A stretch of 64,000 nucleotides of DNA from Acholoe squamosa (Eukaryota; Annelida; Polychaeta; Phyllodocida; Polynoidae). The DNA is taken from positions 45,075,505 through 45,139,504 of the forward strand of contig OX439047.1 of assembly GCA_949317995.1 (NCBI GenBank). Direction: 5' to 3'. Numbering within the stretch: the stretch's first letter is position 1; each line of letters opens with the position of its first letter. A program made the position numbers and the translations under genes. Positions 20,389 through 31,589 of the stretch are shown piece after piece. The notes under the pieces are model-generated. The model searched no databases. It worked only from the letters and a program-made list of their open reading frames with translations, and was not told the DNA's origin.

Positions 20389-21700
20389 GCAGATAGATAT
20401 TTATACATCTTATGGGGTGTTTTGCAAGACTGCAGAAACGTAATTTCCACCTGGCTGCAGCGGCATTGACTGTGGAGCCAAAGGGACAGTGAGTTTCCCC
20501 CAGTGCTAGGTGCTGATGGCCCCATGGGGCTTCAAAGGACGATGTGCCCTGGGAAGCCCCATGTGGTCTATGTTTGGCCAGGGACATTTGGTTAGACACT
20601 TACCCTTAGATTTCATGTCCCAGAGTCGCCCAACAATTCCCCAGGGCGCCTGCACGGCACCAGCATTACCACGGAAAGGACATTGGAACACAGCTTCAAT
20701 CTATCGTGTTGACCCTTATCCCAGAACCCTTGAACTAAGAGTTCAACTTCATCAACTCAACCCATGTACCAGTAACGCCATAGACAAGAAGATGTTACTT
20801 ATTCAATAATGATATAAAGAAAGCAGACAGGCATTATCACTCAGCTGGCAATATATGTAAGATGCAGATGTATGGAAAATAATGTATCCAGGTACTAATA
20901 ATTTACGGATACCATACATCCTTTATGAATGTTGATTTACTAAACATGTTGCCTCGTTTGGATTCTTCAGAAACATGGTCACTGATACATAGACAAAGGT
21001 GCACGAGAATTGGTCAGCACTGAGGGTTATCACACGAGGCGAAGCCGAGTGTGATAACCCTCAGTGCTGACCAATTCAAGTGCTCCTTTGTATTTATCTC
21101 AAGTTAATTTAGTCAGATATGTTCAAAATTCGATTTATTTGGCATTAGAAATGATTTTATCATCAGTTATTTGACCGTTTTGGATGTTTTCCCAGGGAGT
21201 GTGATACGGGGAAGGGTTATCACACTGTGGGGTGTGATACAGAGTTTCTTGGTTAAGCCTATGGGGCTCTCGTATTCAACTTGAGATAAACACTTTTCTT
21301 TCCAAATATTTACAATTCTCTATGAACACAGGGTACATGAGTTGCTTTTCAATGTTATAATGGAAGCAAAATAATACAAAAAGAGAAACAATGATAAAGA
21401 TTGAGTTCCTAGTGTAACACAGAGAGAACACTGAGCACCTTGATGTTTTGCCCGTAGGGCCTCATGATGACAATATTAAGGTAGTCTAGAATATGATGTA
21501 TCGACCTCTGAGGAAATGACATTTTTCTTTTTAAAGAAACCTTTTCCTAATACTTGGACCTCCTCACTGATATTGAAGTCTTTTCCTTTGGGTTGTATTT
21601 TCATCTCAGTCTTTTCCTTTCTCCTAAGTGGACCAGGAAAAAGGAGAACACAAGGCATGTGCTGACACCGATTTAACACATGGTTAGCCACTTATTTGCA
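20389..21700 (+). repeat. Segmental duplication, copy 1 (partner 44031-46020)
   Basis: From ATGCAGATAGATATTTA to the (GGTTAGCCACTTATT) region this matches 44031-46020 closely, apart from insertions private to each copy. More diverged matches lie at 50240-51180. No reading frame is consistently preserved across copies; the best minus-strand frames share RKEKTEMKIQP but have different ends. Confidence 0.85.
20986..21289. mobile_element. ~303-bp insertion with a 28-bp perfect hairpin
   Basis: Absent from the partner copy (45593), which reads GATACACACTTTTCTTT where this copy has the insert between GATACA and CACTTTTC. Inside, 21008-21035 and 21049-21076 are perfectly complementary around GAGGCGAAGCCGA. 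TTTATCTCAAGTT at 21093 is inverted at 21278-21290. It is a non-autonomous element of unassigned class. Confidence 0.75.
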
Positions 21701-21794
21701 AACAGTATGCTCTAGCTTTTTACCATAATCACAAGTCTCACTTACACTATTCAAACCATACATTTAGGTCTAATTTTGAAATAGTTTATAAATG

Positions 21795-21798
<4 letters not shown>

Positions 21799-21861
<63 letters not shown>
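21799..21861. repeat. (GA)n microsatellite
   Basis: About 31 uninterrupted GA units. Confidence 0.97.
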
Positions 21862-21864
<3 letters not shown>

Positions 21865-23797
21865 TGACATATAAATACTTTCACTTTGACCTTTGAGGCT
21901 CCAGAGGTTGCATGTCTCGGAACAGACCTTGCACTTGCAGTGTGATACCCTATAGTGCCAAGTTCCCTGACAATATTTCTGTTTGCAGTGTTTATTTTTC
22001 ACATGTCTAGATTTAAATAAAAAAAATGTCTAGGGCCTAGATATTACCCCCTCTGAGATAGTCCAGTACCAAGGAATGTCACAGTACAGCTTACAGTAAA
22101 GGTATCTATTTTACTGACACACAGGAGCCACACTTACCCATGTTAATGTACAGTATATTGTTGTGAGGCCAAAGGGAAGAAATAAGGAAGCAGAGGGATG
22201 GGAAGGGAGCAATGAGGACAGGACCACACTACAAGATGAGATCATACATATGGTCATCTAATTACTTAGCTGACCCTGTATCATCAGGTTACAAATTCCA
22301 TAATTGTCAGCTTACCTTATTGGCTGACCCAGTGTACCCTGTCATCTAATAGATAAACATGACTCTTTATGTACGGGGTTCCACCAAACCTAACTTTTGC
22401 TTCTAATTTGCTCCAGCTAGCTCCTGATGCAGCCCAATTCCCAAATAGTGCAAATCAGCTTTGGTTGAACTCCTGCTTCATTTGCATTACTGTGGTTGTA
22501 CTTTATTTTGCATTGTACATATTTTCCTGGATTTCATAGAACTGAAAAGGCCACGAATTTATGTCGTCAGTCACAATATATTGCATGTTTTGGGTCATGC
22601 CTTAAGTCTTGTTGGAACAATCGTAGGATGTTTGGATAATTGGCATAAACCTGAAACCTGACATGTGAGTCTTCCCTATAGGCTCTTAGGTGCTAGCTTC
22701 AAAAATACCTCCAATAATACTTTATCAACACATAAGCAGGGCCTTAATGATCCTATCCCATTCACCGTTTCCCGATTTCAAGGAATAGGAATGGAAATAC
22801 CTCAAATTTAAGTATCCGAGAAAATGTCCTTTTTGGTCAGATCCACGAAATTAATCCCAGAGAAGGTAAATGTACGACAACAGGAATGGACATTGATTAG
22901 TTGAAAGATTAAAGATGGAAATGATCCAGAGATTCTAATAGTAGCACCCCGTGTCATATTCTAAATCTTGATATTTGAAAAGAACATTGACTAGGGTAAA
23001 GGCTCCTGGGCATTTTAGAGGTAACCATAATCGTGTATATTAAATTTGTGTGAGTTGCACTTTCCATTGCAACCAGGCTTTGTTGATACAGCTATATAAT
23101 TATATAGTAAACCTGTATGGTTCTATCGTCTATAGATCGCACGTGTAGAGAGGCACGATGTTCAGGTATGCATGGCCACCTCTCAGTACTCTCCCTAGTA
23201 TCTGGGCCCTTCCTCAATGCCCTTTCAGTGAAGCCCTACCTCTACCCCCATTCCCTATTGGCCCCAAAGCCACCTCATATTTTCCCATTCACAGGCTCTT
23301 CCACGTACCTTCCTCCCTGGCTATGCCCCTTTTCCCCCTCTCCTCCCTCCCAAAGGGCAAGGACAGTCTCTCAATCAATATTGCAGCATTGAAGACACTT
23401 CAGGCTACCCACCTCCGGCCCAATGATCCAGCACTGGGACTTGCTAGTATGATGAGCATTTTGTTAGTCAGGTCCAAAAGTGTGTATTTTTCTCTCCCCT
23501 TCCACCTCCCTTCCTATATACTACAGATGCCTGACCCTCTGTGCATGACTGTGGACACATCAGTGGGTCGTCTCTATATATAAAGGAGCCAATACCTCTT
23601 AGTATGTAGTCAGTGTCGTTTGGGGAGAAGCAAGCCTTATCTACTTGGAGTAGTACGTTGGATGTGTATGACAGACCTGAGACCAAATCACATGAGGCAC
23701 GAATGATATGAAATAATATAATAAAAAGTGCAAGATTCTACACAAATCTGGATCAAAGAAGACATAGATATTGCCCGACTTTCCCACCCCCTCCCCT
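21862..23797. other. Spacer, nothing recognised
   Basis: A 141-codon plus frame at 23158-23583 is proline/leucine/serine-rich, reflecting pyrimidine-rich DNA. It shows no domain, and I do not call it a gene. Confidence 0.45.
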
Positions 23798-24448
23798 GGA
23801 GGTTAATTCAAGAGGCTCTGCCATCAATACCTATGCAATGTTAGTGATTTCCCTCCCTTATTCTTTACTGCCATGGTAATGCCAGCCTGCCTTCCTTTTT
23901 GATAGCCAGCTACTTCTTAGTGAGCGCTGTTAGTGTCAGCCCTGCTTTCACTATTCCAAGCAGAAAATAACTATGCACAGTGGCAACAGGTCCACAGAGA
24001 AAAAATAGCATTTGAAGAAAAGAAATAGCATTGGAAAAACTTATTCTCTCAAGAGTGGCTACACTGGGGTTCTGTCAGGTGCACTTGACCCTGATATGTC
24101 TCTTCAAGTATGTCACCAACTAAAAGAGAGAAGGGAAGCATGACATTACTATGCCCTTAACATGTATGAGTAGACTCAAGAGCCCTCAAGGACTCTCAGC
24201 AGGTGCATTAACTTTTGTGACAAGGAATGTCCCCACACACAGGTGCTCTTGCACTGAGGGGAAACCACTATCATTTCTCAGAATAAAATAAGGGGTGGTG
24301 TTAGTACTGGAAGTACTTCCTATTCCTGACAGGCCTAACACCGCTTGCTAACTTAACATAGTAACACTAGGTCTTATGAGTTGGTAAGAGATGTTCCTAC
24401 GCTAACATCGCATAGGTAGCAATGGCAGAGCCTTTTGAATTAACCTCC
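23798..24448. mobile_element. TIR element (GGAGGTTAATTCA ends), non-autonomous
   Basis: Left GGAGGTTAATTCAAGAGGCT at 23798 and the right inverted GGAGGTTAATTCAAAAGGCT ending at 24448 continue to match for about 47 bp (CTCTGCCAT...ACCTATGC...ATGTTAG). 651 bp, no transposase. A short hairpin with the same terminus is at 39886-39938. Confidence 0.8.
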
Positions 24449-25206
24449 TGAGACTTCTAAATCTATAGTCCCGGTTATCAATGGTGATAATTTATTTCAA
24501 TCTCATACCACAGTTGTCCACTCTCACCACTGAGAAACTAGATGAAAACTCATATGCATTACAGCACTGGATAGCGTATGCCTGTGACATCACAAATTTG
24601 CTTAGGACATGATTTATAGTTGAAGTGACGTGATTTTGAGGTATCTAATAATCAAATGTTTTAAATGTAGTATCAACGGCTAAATACACGGAAAGCACAT
24701 GAAAGGTTTATGTTGGGGCAAGACACTTAGGTTTCAGATCATCTGCCCACATGCATTTATTGAAATTGTAATGGACCAAACACAGTCTTACACGTTTTTC
24801 AGAGAAAAAATAATTGATCAGCGTATGAGACGCCTTCTCGTTTTAAGGGATAATCGGCTTAAATGAACTACAATGACCCACCATGAAAATATTTTCTCTT
24901 GGTGTATAGGATAATACCAAATATCAGATGTACATTTTGTATTAACTTTATGATTGGTACTCAATGAAAACAACGATGATGGTTAATCATAAAATACTTA
25001 TTCCATTCACTTGTGATGTTCAGACTTATTACTTAATTAATAGACTCCCCTTTGTATTAGTTTTAAGCGTCGCAACTTCATTGAACCCATCTCCCCTCTG
25101 CTATACATTCCATTTCTTAAATTCTCCACTAGATACAGTCTGGCCATGTTTGCTCTCTATAATGCACTGAAGGGTAATATTGGCAAGATATCTTTCATGT
25201 ATTATT
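24449..25206. other. Spacer, nothing recognised
   Basis: No supported feature. Confidence 0.45.
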
Positions 25207-25376
25207 CAGTGGCGGAATAAGGGGGGGGGGCACGGGGATGTGCGCACCCCCCTTTTCCCCAGTACTTAAGAGTTTAATCAGATATTTAAGACCCCTAAAT
25301 TTGCCCCAAAATAGGGGGTGCGCCCCCTCCTTTTGGGCCGCGCCCCCTCCTTTTCCAAATCTTGGATCCACCACTG
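25207..25376. mobile_element. hAT-like MITE, 170 bp
   Basis: Begins CAGTGGCGGA and ends TCCACCACTG, the terminal form common among hAT non-autonomous elements. Between them lie G/C-rich stretches (GGGGGGGGGCACGG; GCGCCCCCTCCTTTT twice). The flanking 8-mers GTATTATT and AGGCTTAC do not match, so the target duplication is decayed or an end is misplaced. Confidence 0.65.
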
Positions 25377-25852
25377 AGGCTTACTAGTCTTATGGTCATA
25401 TCTGCTATCGTAAGGGAATGTCTTCTATGATGTTGCAATAGACCAAATACATCATTTGCTGCATTACTTAGGCATTGCTTTTAAACAATGAAAAGGTTAA
25501 TATCATTATATTGTGTAAGGAAACTCAGTGGGCAAGGTAGTGCTTATAAATGACCAATGGGAATCTTCAGATATTTTCAAAAAATACTAATCAGCAGCAT
25601 TCTACAATTCTGTAGATATTAAGTGCTGCCTAGTCATTGATGATGTCATAGATGGCACCATAGAAGTCTGTGTGTGCCCTTACACTAGAAGATGTGCTCC
25701 TGAATCTTTTTATTCAATATAAAGTTTAACAAAAGAATGTATCATGAAAATAGGCTGTTTTTTCCTTTTAGATTTAATGATGGGGGATGAGGAGGGCAGA
25801 AACTCTCTTGGTTTGATAAACACAAGTTGCAGGGACATAAGTATTTTACCAC

Positions 25853-26105
25853 TGTAGTGGTCAGTGGAAAATGTCATGGAGAAACCAGGACTCGAACCCG
25901 GGACCCTCCAACTTCGAAGCGGAAGCTCTACCCCTGAGCTACTTCCCCTGGCCTGACATTCTCTACCTTCCAACTACACCTGGATCGGTATGATACACAC
26001 ACTAGGGAGCAGTGATTACCTGGTACCGAGCTCTCTAGAGATCCCCCTCGCAAGGTGGGACCACTCGGTATCTCCACCAAGTACGGGGAATTACTGCCCC
26101 TACAC
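25853..26105 (-). repeat. 253-bp tRNA-containing repeat, copy 1
   Basis: Repeated at 26371-26623 with constant offset 518 and only a handful of differences. On the minus strand the tRNA-like core is enclosed by AATGTCAGG and CATGACATT, an inverted pair, suggesting a composite tRNA-derived element. Confidence 0.85.
25878..25948 (-). repeat. tRNA-like cloverleaf in repeat copy 1
   Basis: The minus strand folds into a 71-nt tRNA: acceptor GGGGAAG/TTTCTCC (two wobbles), D arm GCTC-AGGGGTA-GAGC, T arm CCGGG-TTCGAGT-CCTGG. The anticodon loop TTCGAAG would read CGA (Ser), but there is no long variable arm and the anticodon stem has a mismatch. A repeat-borne relic or SINE head is likelier than a gene. 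Confidence 0.65.
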
Positions 26106-26370
26106 TCCTCCCCATCAGCTTCAACCACCATCCACTAGCACCCGGCATTCCCCCTCAATCCAGTTACATGAGAGTTGAGGCTTTAACAAGCAGTGTTGGG
26201 GCACTCCTGACTTCCCAGTGGGTGTACTGGTACAAGTACCGGATTGGTCGAAGCGTCATCTGTATCATATCGGCCCAGTTCCCGAGTCCTCAATCCATGA
26301 TTGCGTTAAGATACGGGGTTCCCGTACCTTTAATCCGTGATTGCGTTAGGATGCTCGGTTTCTCCACCAA
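26106..26370. other. Spacer between the two tRNA-containing repeats
   Basis: Contains a short tandem pair, ATCCRTGATTGCGTTARGAT at about 26297 and 26334. Confidence 0.6.
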
Positions 26371-26623
26371 TGTAGTGGTCAGTGGAAAATGTCATGGAGA
26401 AACCGGAACTCGAACCCGGGACCCTCCAACTTCGAAGCGGAAGCTCTACCCCTGAGCTACTTCCCCTGGCCTGACATTCTCTACCTTCCAACTACACCTG
26501 GATCGGTATGATACACACACTAGGGGGCAGTGATTACCTGGTACCGAGCTCTCTAGAGATCCCCCTCGCAAGGTGGGACCACTCGGTATCTCCACCAAGT
26601 ACGGGGAATTACTGCCCCTACAC
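26371..26623 (-). repeat. 253-bp tRNA-containing repeat, copy 2
   Basis: Direct copy of 25853-26105. Its differences include CCGGAACTCG for CCAGGACTCG and GGGGGCAG for GGGAGCAG. Confidence 0.85.
26396..26466 (-). repeat. tRNA-like cloverleaf in repeat copy 2
   Basis: Same fold as copy 1. The T arm here is CCGGG-TTCGAGT-TCCGG, fully paired with one wobble. Confidence 0.65.
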
Positions 26624-29123
26624 CACCTTTTACAACATTTTGGGTCAGTACCCTTCCAACCCCCCTCCATTCTCTATGTCTAGAGTGGAAAAGTTGGTGA
26701 CTGTCCCCTATGCGTTGCTACCACAACGTGTCATATTTTGACTTTGCATTCAACTGAGGTTCACCATGACAACTCTGGCTATCAACAAATAGGATTGAGC
26801 TAACAGATAGATAGGTATCCCATTATGCATCACTAATCATTATCACTCTCCAAGAAGATGTTTAGAATATTATATCCAACAAGAACTTTGTTTCTCCTAA
26901 CAAATTTTATGACACTGAATGAGAATGGGTGTGGTTGTTACAGAAAATGGGGAGCTTTTAGTAGGTTGTAATGCTGTTCCAAGCTGAATGACTCATCAAC
27001 CATAAATTCTTATCTATCTATGGGACTACTTGCAAAGTCTGTGGGTCATTATATGAATGTAATATATAATAATTATGCTTGCACTAGTGCCTTTTACATA
27101 CTGATCCACCTTGTCTCTCTATCAAGTACCTAAAAGGTAGGCGTGCAAGCATATAATTGTGTTTATACCATGGTCTGCACCTTTAGGATGCATTAGAATT
27201 AGCATTCTGCATTCACTTACATACAAACAAATACATGTACATGATATTCATAGGGTCCCAGACATAAGACTCATTTAACTCAGCACCATTGTCCAGCCCC
27301 GTGACTTAATGAATAGCATGAAGCACTTTGGATCAGAAGATCCCTGGTTCTAGTCCCATCCATTATGAGCTTTTCCTGTATGAACCACTGTCAAAGCTAA
27401 ACCTGAGCTGCTGTCACATACAAGAATAGTATAGAAAAAGAACACTGTCAATATTCAAGTGTTAACTCTCAGTGCCTCTATCCTATGATAAAAGCACACA
27501 CATTATCCAGTTTGGGCACCCAAAATCATTCGGAAATCTGAAAATCTGTGATATAACTGGTATATTCTTGGTATGCCCACATTCATCCTCTGTGATTTGG
27601 TGGTCATGGAGCCCCCCTCTGTGCTAAGGATAAAATGTAATGTTGTAAAAGAAGGGAGATCAGTGGGGTGGTCTTAATCCTTTAGACCTTAAAGAATGGC
27701 AGAAAATAATGCTTAATTTCCTCAAATTAAAATTTGACTGATCTTGGCCAAAAATTGGCCATTTTTACGATCTTAATATCACTTTAAACCTCTGTAAAAT
27801 ATTTTCTACTGCTCAGATGATGACATAATTTAAATGTTTAAGTTCGACTGAACAGTATCAAAGAAGAACAAAAACTCTTGTGAACATGTCACCATTTAAG
27901 CACCTCCCTTTCCCTATTATCCCACCCCCTCCCCTTTTCCATTTCCTCTCCGCTGTGCTTCCCCTACCCTATCTCGATACCCTATCCTACGTCCCCTTAC
28001 CCCACCCCAGTCCTGCTTCTCTATTACCGCACCCCCTCCCACTTTCCCTACCACTCATCCACTCACCCTTTCTCATTCCTCCCCTGCCTTAATTTCCTTT
28101 TCTTCCTGCCTTCCTGTCTACCTTCCAGTGTGATGGGTTCCTTTTCAACAAGCAGAGACCAACCTTAAAAGTAAAAGCTACATGGTACACAGAAGCTACC
28201 TGGTGGCGAAAATTAGTACTGGCTAATCCAAATATTTTCAGTAGGTTTCACACCATATAATGACTATATTACCCACATATTCCCAGCTGATTTCTTATCA
28301 TAATGCCTATCTCAAACATAAGGTTTAGATGTCTGAGTGACCATAGGGCCCTCCCCGGACAACTAAAATGATTGAGAAATTTGTAAGTTGTAATCTCAAC
28401 CATGACCCCCAATTCCCTTATTTTAAAATGTTTGTATAGATGTCCTTTATATATTCAATGATACTTATGGATGAATCAATAGAAGGTCATTAAAGATGAC
28501 GCAAAATACGAAAAATATTTTTTGCATTTGTTTCTATAGTTAAGGTTTTTTCACAGTTGGTCATAACATGAAAATAAGCACCATGACATAGGATTTCCTT
28601 TTTGGTTTGCTTCTCCTAGTATATCAAACTAGTATGATCCAGAATTATCTGAGATTATCAATAAAAGATCATCTACCAGTCAGCCTGTAGTATTTAACCA
28701 ATGTAATAAGCCTGTTGCTAGGGAAAATCATACTAAACCGCTGTTGCTAGGCCCTGCTGGTATTGCATTCACAATTTCTGGCATAAGAGAGGACCTAGGG
28801 GATGATATTTGAAGGACAGAAATGCTTAACCCTTTAGTTTGGCTGTTTTATTTGCCGATTCTGAGGTAATCGCAATGTTACCTAGTGTTGTCAAGGAAAG
28901 TGGTTGCCATGGGAACCATACTGGTAGAAAAAATTTCCAACATTTGTATACTTTGTAACAGAAGGAAGAATGTTATGTGTGTTGGGTAGAATCAACTCTT
29001 TCCAGCCGGCTCTCATATTGTACAAAGTCCCTAGAATACGGCAGATTGAGGTCCCAGGCCCAGGTATATTAATATAGGGGTTACAGCAACTATGGGGAAA
29101 GAATTAATGTTTGTGAAATGCAT
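26624..29123. other. Spacer with one tRNA-like relic
   Basis: 27294-27360 holds CACTTTGGATCAG and GGTTCTAGTCCCA, resembling the Gln-type relic at 18453. GGTTGCCATGGGAACC at about 28904-28919 resembles the repeat-M palindrome without the rest of the repeat. TTAACCCTTTAG at about 28828 resembles a piggyBac-type end without a partner. Confidence 0.45.
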
Positions 29124-29127
29124 AATT

Positions 29128-29196
29128 GTGACATGTACTGGGAAAGGGGCCTTTATTCCCCCCTGCACTAAGGGCCCTTTTCGCAGATCGTGTCAC
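29128..29196. mobile_element. 69-bp micro-MITE, copy 1 (TSD AATT)
   Basis: Runs from GTGACATGTACTGGGA to CTTTTCGCAGATCGTGTCAC and is flanked by AATT on both sides. A second 69-bp copy, about 80% identical, is at 45346-45414 and is flanked by ATAT. GTGACA/TGTCAC are the terminal inverted repeats. Four-base AT-only target duplications in both copies show that it transposes. Confidence 0.85.
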
Positions 29197-29429
29197 AATT
29201 ATTGAACACAACTTATTTGAAATCTGTATGTAATTTCCTTTCATGTGATACCATGATACCTGGTGTCATTTTTTTGAAAATAATTATTGATAGGACCCAG
29301 GATAAGGCTATTAGATAAAAAAAAAATGCCCTTCTCATAGTGCATTAATGCACTAGCCGTATTTTACCTGGTAGTGCTTTAATGCACTAGCCTGCAGGAA
29401 AGAGCTAACATCCACTTCATACAAAAGTA

Positions 29430-29525
29430 CACAACGGTTGACATTATGAATATCAGATTTACAAGGCTCACAAGGGTTCGAGTCCCGCATCTGGTGTAAC
29501 ACTTTTCACTTGGTACCTTTATATT
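29430..29525 (+). repeat. tRNA-derived SINE-like sequence, copy 1
   Basis: B box GGGTTCGAGTCCC followed by GCATCTGGTG and the tail ACTTTTCACTTGGTACCTTT, shared with the copy at 29763. The A-box half is degraded. Confidence 0.65.
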
Positions 29526-29664
29526 GGCACCAGATGTGTGCGTACCTGAACCCCAAGGACAGAGCTTCTGAGGAAAATGGTTGATCAGTCCCTCGGATGT
29601 CTGTTGTTGTTGAGTTCCAAGCACTTAGTGGTTGGTAACCAGAAGCTCATGCTGGATCTACTAG

Positions 29665-29766
29665 GGGTAGTGTCTGGCACATCAGTGGAGGTGCTGGGGG
29701 TAGTGTCAGGCACCCCAGTGTTGAGGAATAGCTGGGGGTTGTGTCTGGCACCTCAGTGCTGATGAT
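29665..29766 (+). repeat. Three degenerate ~33-bp tandem units
   Basis: Units of the form CTGGGGGTAGTGTCTGGCAC then CYCAGTG..., lying between the two SINE-like copies. Confidence 0.75.
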
Positions 29767-29868
29767 GGCTAGGGTGGTGGTTGCACACTGGACTCTGGAT
29801 GAAGGTAGCGCGGGTTCGAGTCCCACATCTAGTGAATACTTTTCACTTGGTACCTTTACACTGGTAAT
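29763..29868 (+). repeat. tRNA-derived SINE-like sequence, copy 2
   Basis: GGCTAGGGTGGTGGTTGCAC (A-box-like), GGACTCTGGATGAAGG (anticodon region) and GCGGGTTCGAGTCCC (B box), then the same ACTTTTCACTTGGTACCTTT tail as at 29500. It abuts the LINE remnant. Confidence 0.7.
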
Positions 29869-29873
29869 ATAAT

Positions 29874-31490
29874 CCCAAGAAAGTTATTGAGGTTATTAAA
29901 AACATTAATGTAAACAAGCCTTCTGGAATAAATAACATCTCCAGACAAGTCCTTAAAGATGCACTGACTACCCTGCCTTTCCATTTGAAGCATATAATAG
30001 ACTGTGTAATTCAAGAAAGTATTTTTCCCACCTCATGGAAAAATGCAGTAGTGACCCCAATCAGGAGATAAATTTCAAGTGAATAACCACAGGCCTATAT
30101 CCATACCGCCACTCCCCTGAAAGCTTATTGAAAAAAATCTCCATTCTCAACTAACAAAGCACCTGAAAGAGCATGATATTTTGTCAGAAGAGCAAAATGG
30201 TTTTAGAGAAGAGTGTTCTACTATCTACAGTTCAGCAAAATTTACTGACCACATCTATAGAGCAATAAACAAACAATCTTTAACATACTGTATCTTCATA
30301 GATTTTCACAAAGTTTTTGATACTTTAGACCACAAAATATGCTAAAAAAATTAGAAAAAATTGGACTAAATCAAAATTCTGTTATACTCCTGCAATCCTA
30401 TTTAGAACATAGAGCACAGCATACAAATGCCAACAGTACAATATCTCATAGGATTACCTATGGAGTGCCTCAAGGCTCCACCTCGGGGCCATTGTTGTTT
30501 ATTATCTATATTGATGACTTGGCAACATGTCTGAAAACTATGAAGGCACAGCATTATGCGGATGATACTGCAATATTCATCTCATACCTCAAACAAACGC
30601 AAACAGTAGTAAACAGTATCAAATACAATGTGGGTAATCTTATAAAATAGTGTGAAGCCAACAAACTTTCATTAAATATAGGTAAAACCAAATTCATGAC
30701 TTTCGGCACTAAATCAATGTTAAACAAATTCCCAAAGATGCAAATAATAGGTAAAGACCAAGAAATTAAGTATGTCCCTACATATAAGTATCTTGGCCTG
30801 ACTCTAGACAGCCAAATGACCTTTAACAAACATATGCAGATTATTATCCAAGAATGTATCTCATGAGAAAAGTTAGAAAACAGTTGACTGAAAATGCTGC
30901 ATTGGATGTAGTCACAAAATGATCATACCTTTTATTGATTATGGAGACATAATATTAGGTCTGCATAAGAATGATAAAGTGTTACCATTATACTTAGGAA
31001 GGGAACAACATATCTTGAAATTTGCATTCAAAAGAAGTATAGACACACTTTATGTTGATGAAAGACAAATTCCAACATGTGCACATGATAAAAGGTTGTT
31101 TAAAACATTTTTCACTCGAAGAGTAAAAGTGCAAAAAAGCTTGGAATATAGTTGGGCATTTTTGAGGAATTCCCTTGGTATGAGATAAAGAGCAATTACT
31201 GACTATAAAAGGTTTGGTGATGGAATGAGAGCCATATATGACTAGGCATTGCAAGATTCACATAGTATAGGAAATCACTTACTACATAATATATATTGAG
31301 ACAACTAAAAAGTATATACCTACCAATTCATCCACTTTCAGCTACTAAACTAGTTAAAGGCAAAGGCCAAAAAAACACCACTACGTTCATCATGACAGGG
31401 AAGCTACTAAACACAATTCAAACATATATAACACCTTATGTTTATTGTATTGTACAACTAAAGGGATTCATCATGAATTTGAGATAGTTA
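29874..31490 (+). pseudogene. LINE reverse transcriptase remnant (non-LTR retrotransposon)
   Basis: Three broken frames add up to the RT domain of a non-LTR element. 29880-30330 reads KKVIEVIKNINVNKPSGINN, then IQESIFPTSWKNAVVTPI and CIFIDFHKVFDTLDHK (motif A). 30339-30650 carries GVPQGSTSGPLLFIIYIDDL (motif B) and HYADDTAIFIS (motif C, catalytic YADD form). 30660-30830 gives NKLSLNIGKTKFMTFG and TYKYLGLTLD. 30919-31188 resembles the post-RT part (IIPFIDYGDIILG). Several stops and frame changes separate the pieces, so it is dead. Jockey/CR1-like relatives are plausible; the clade is not assignable by eye. The 3' limit is uncertain, and no endonuclease part is present. Confidence 0.85.
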
Positions 31491-31589
31491 TTGTCCACTG
31501 GATGAAAAACAGGCATAGCCAAGTTTTAGTCTATAGGCTATCCTATGTACAATCCAAACTGAAATAAACATAAGAAATGTACGAAATTA

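Noticed and set aside
23158-23583. 141-codon plus-strand frame
   Set aside because: Composition follows C/T-rich DNA; no domain, splice signals or paralogue; an overlapping frame is open too.
25878-26466. Two functional tRNA genes
   Set aside because: The CGA anticodon would need a serine-type variable arm, which is absent; the anticodon stem has a mismatch and the cores are embedded in duplicated repeats.
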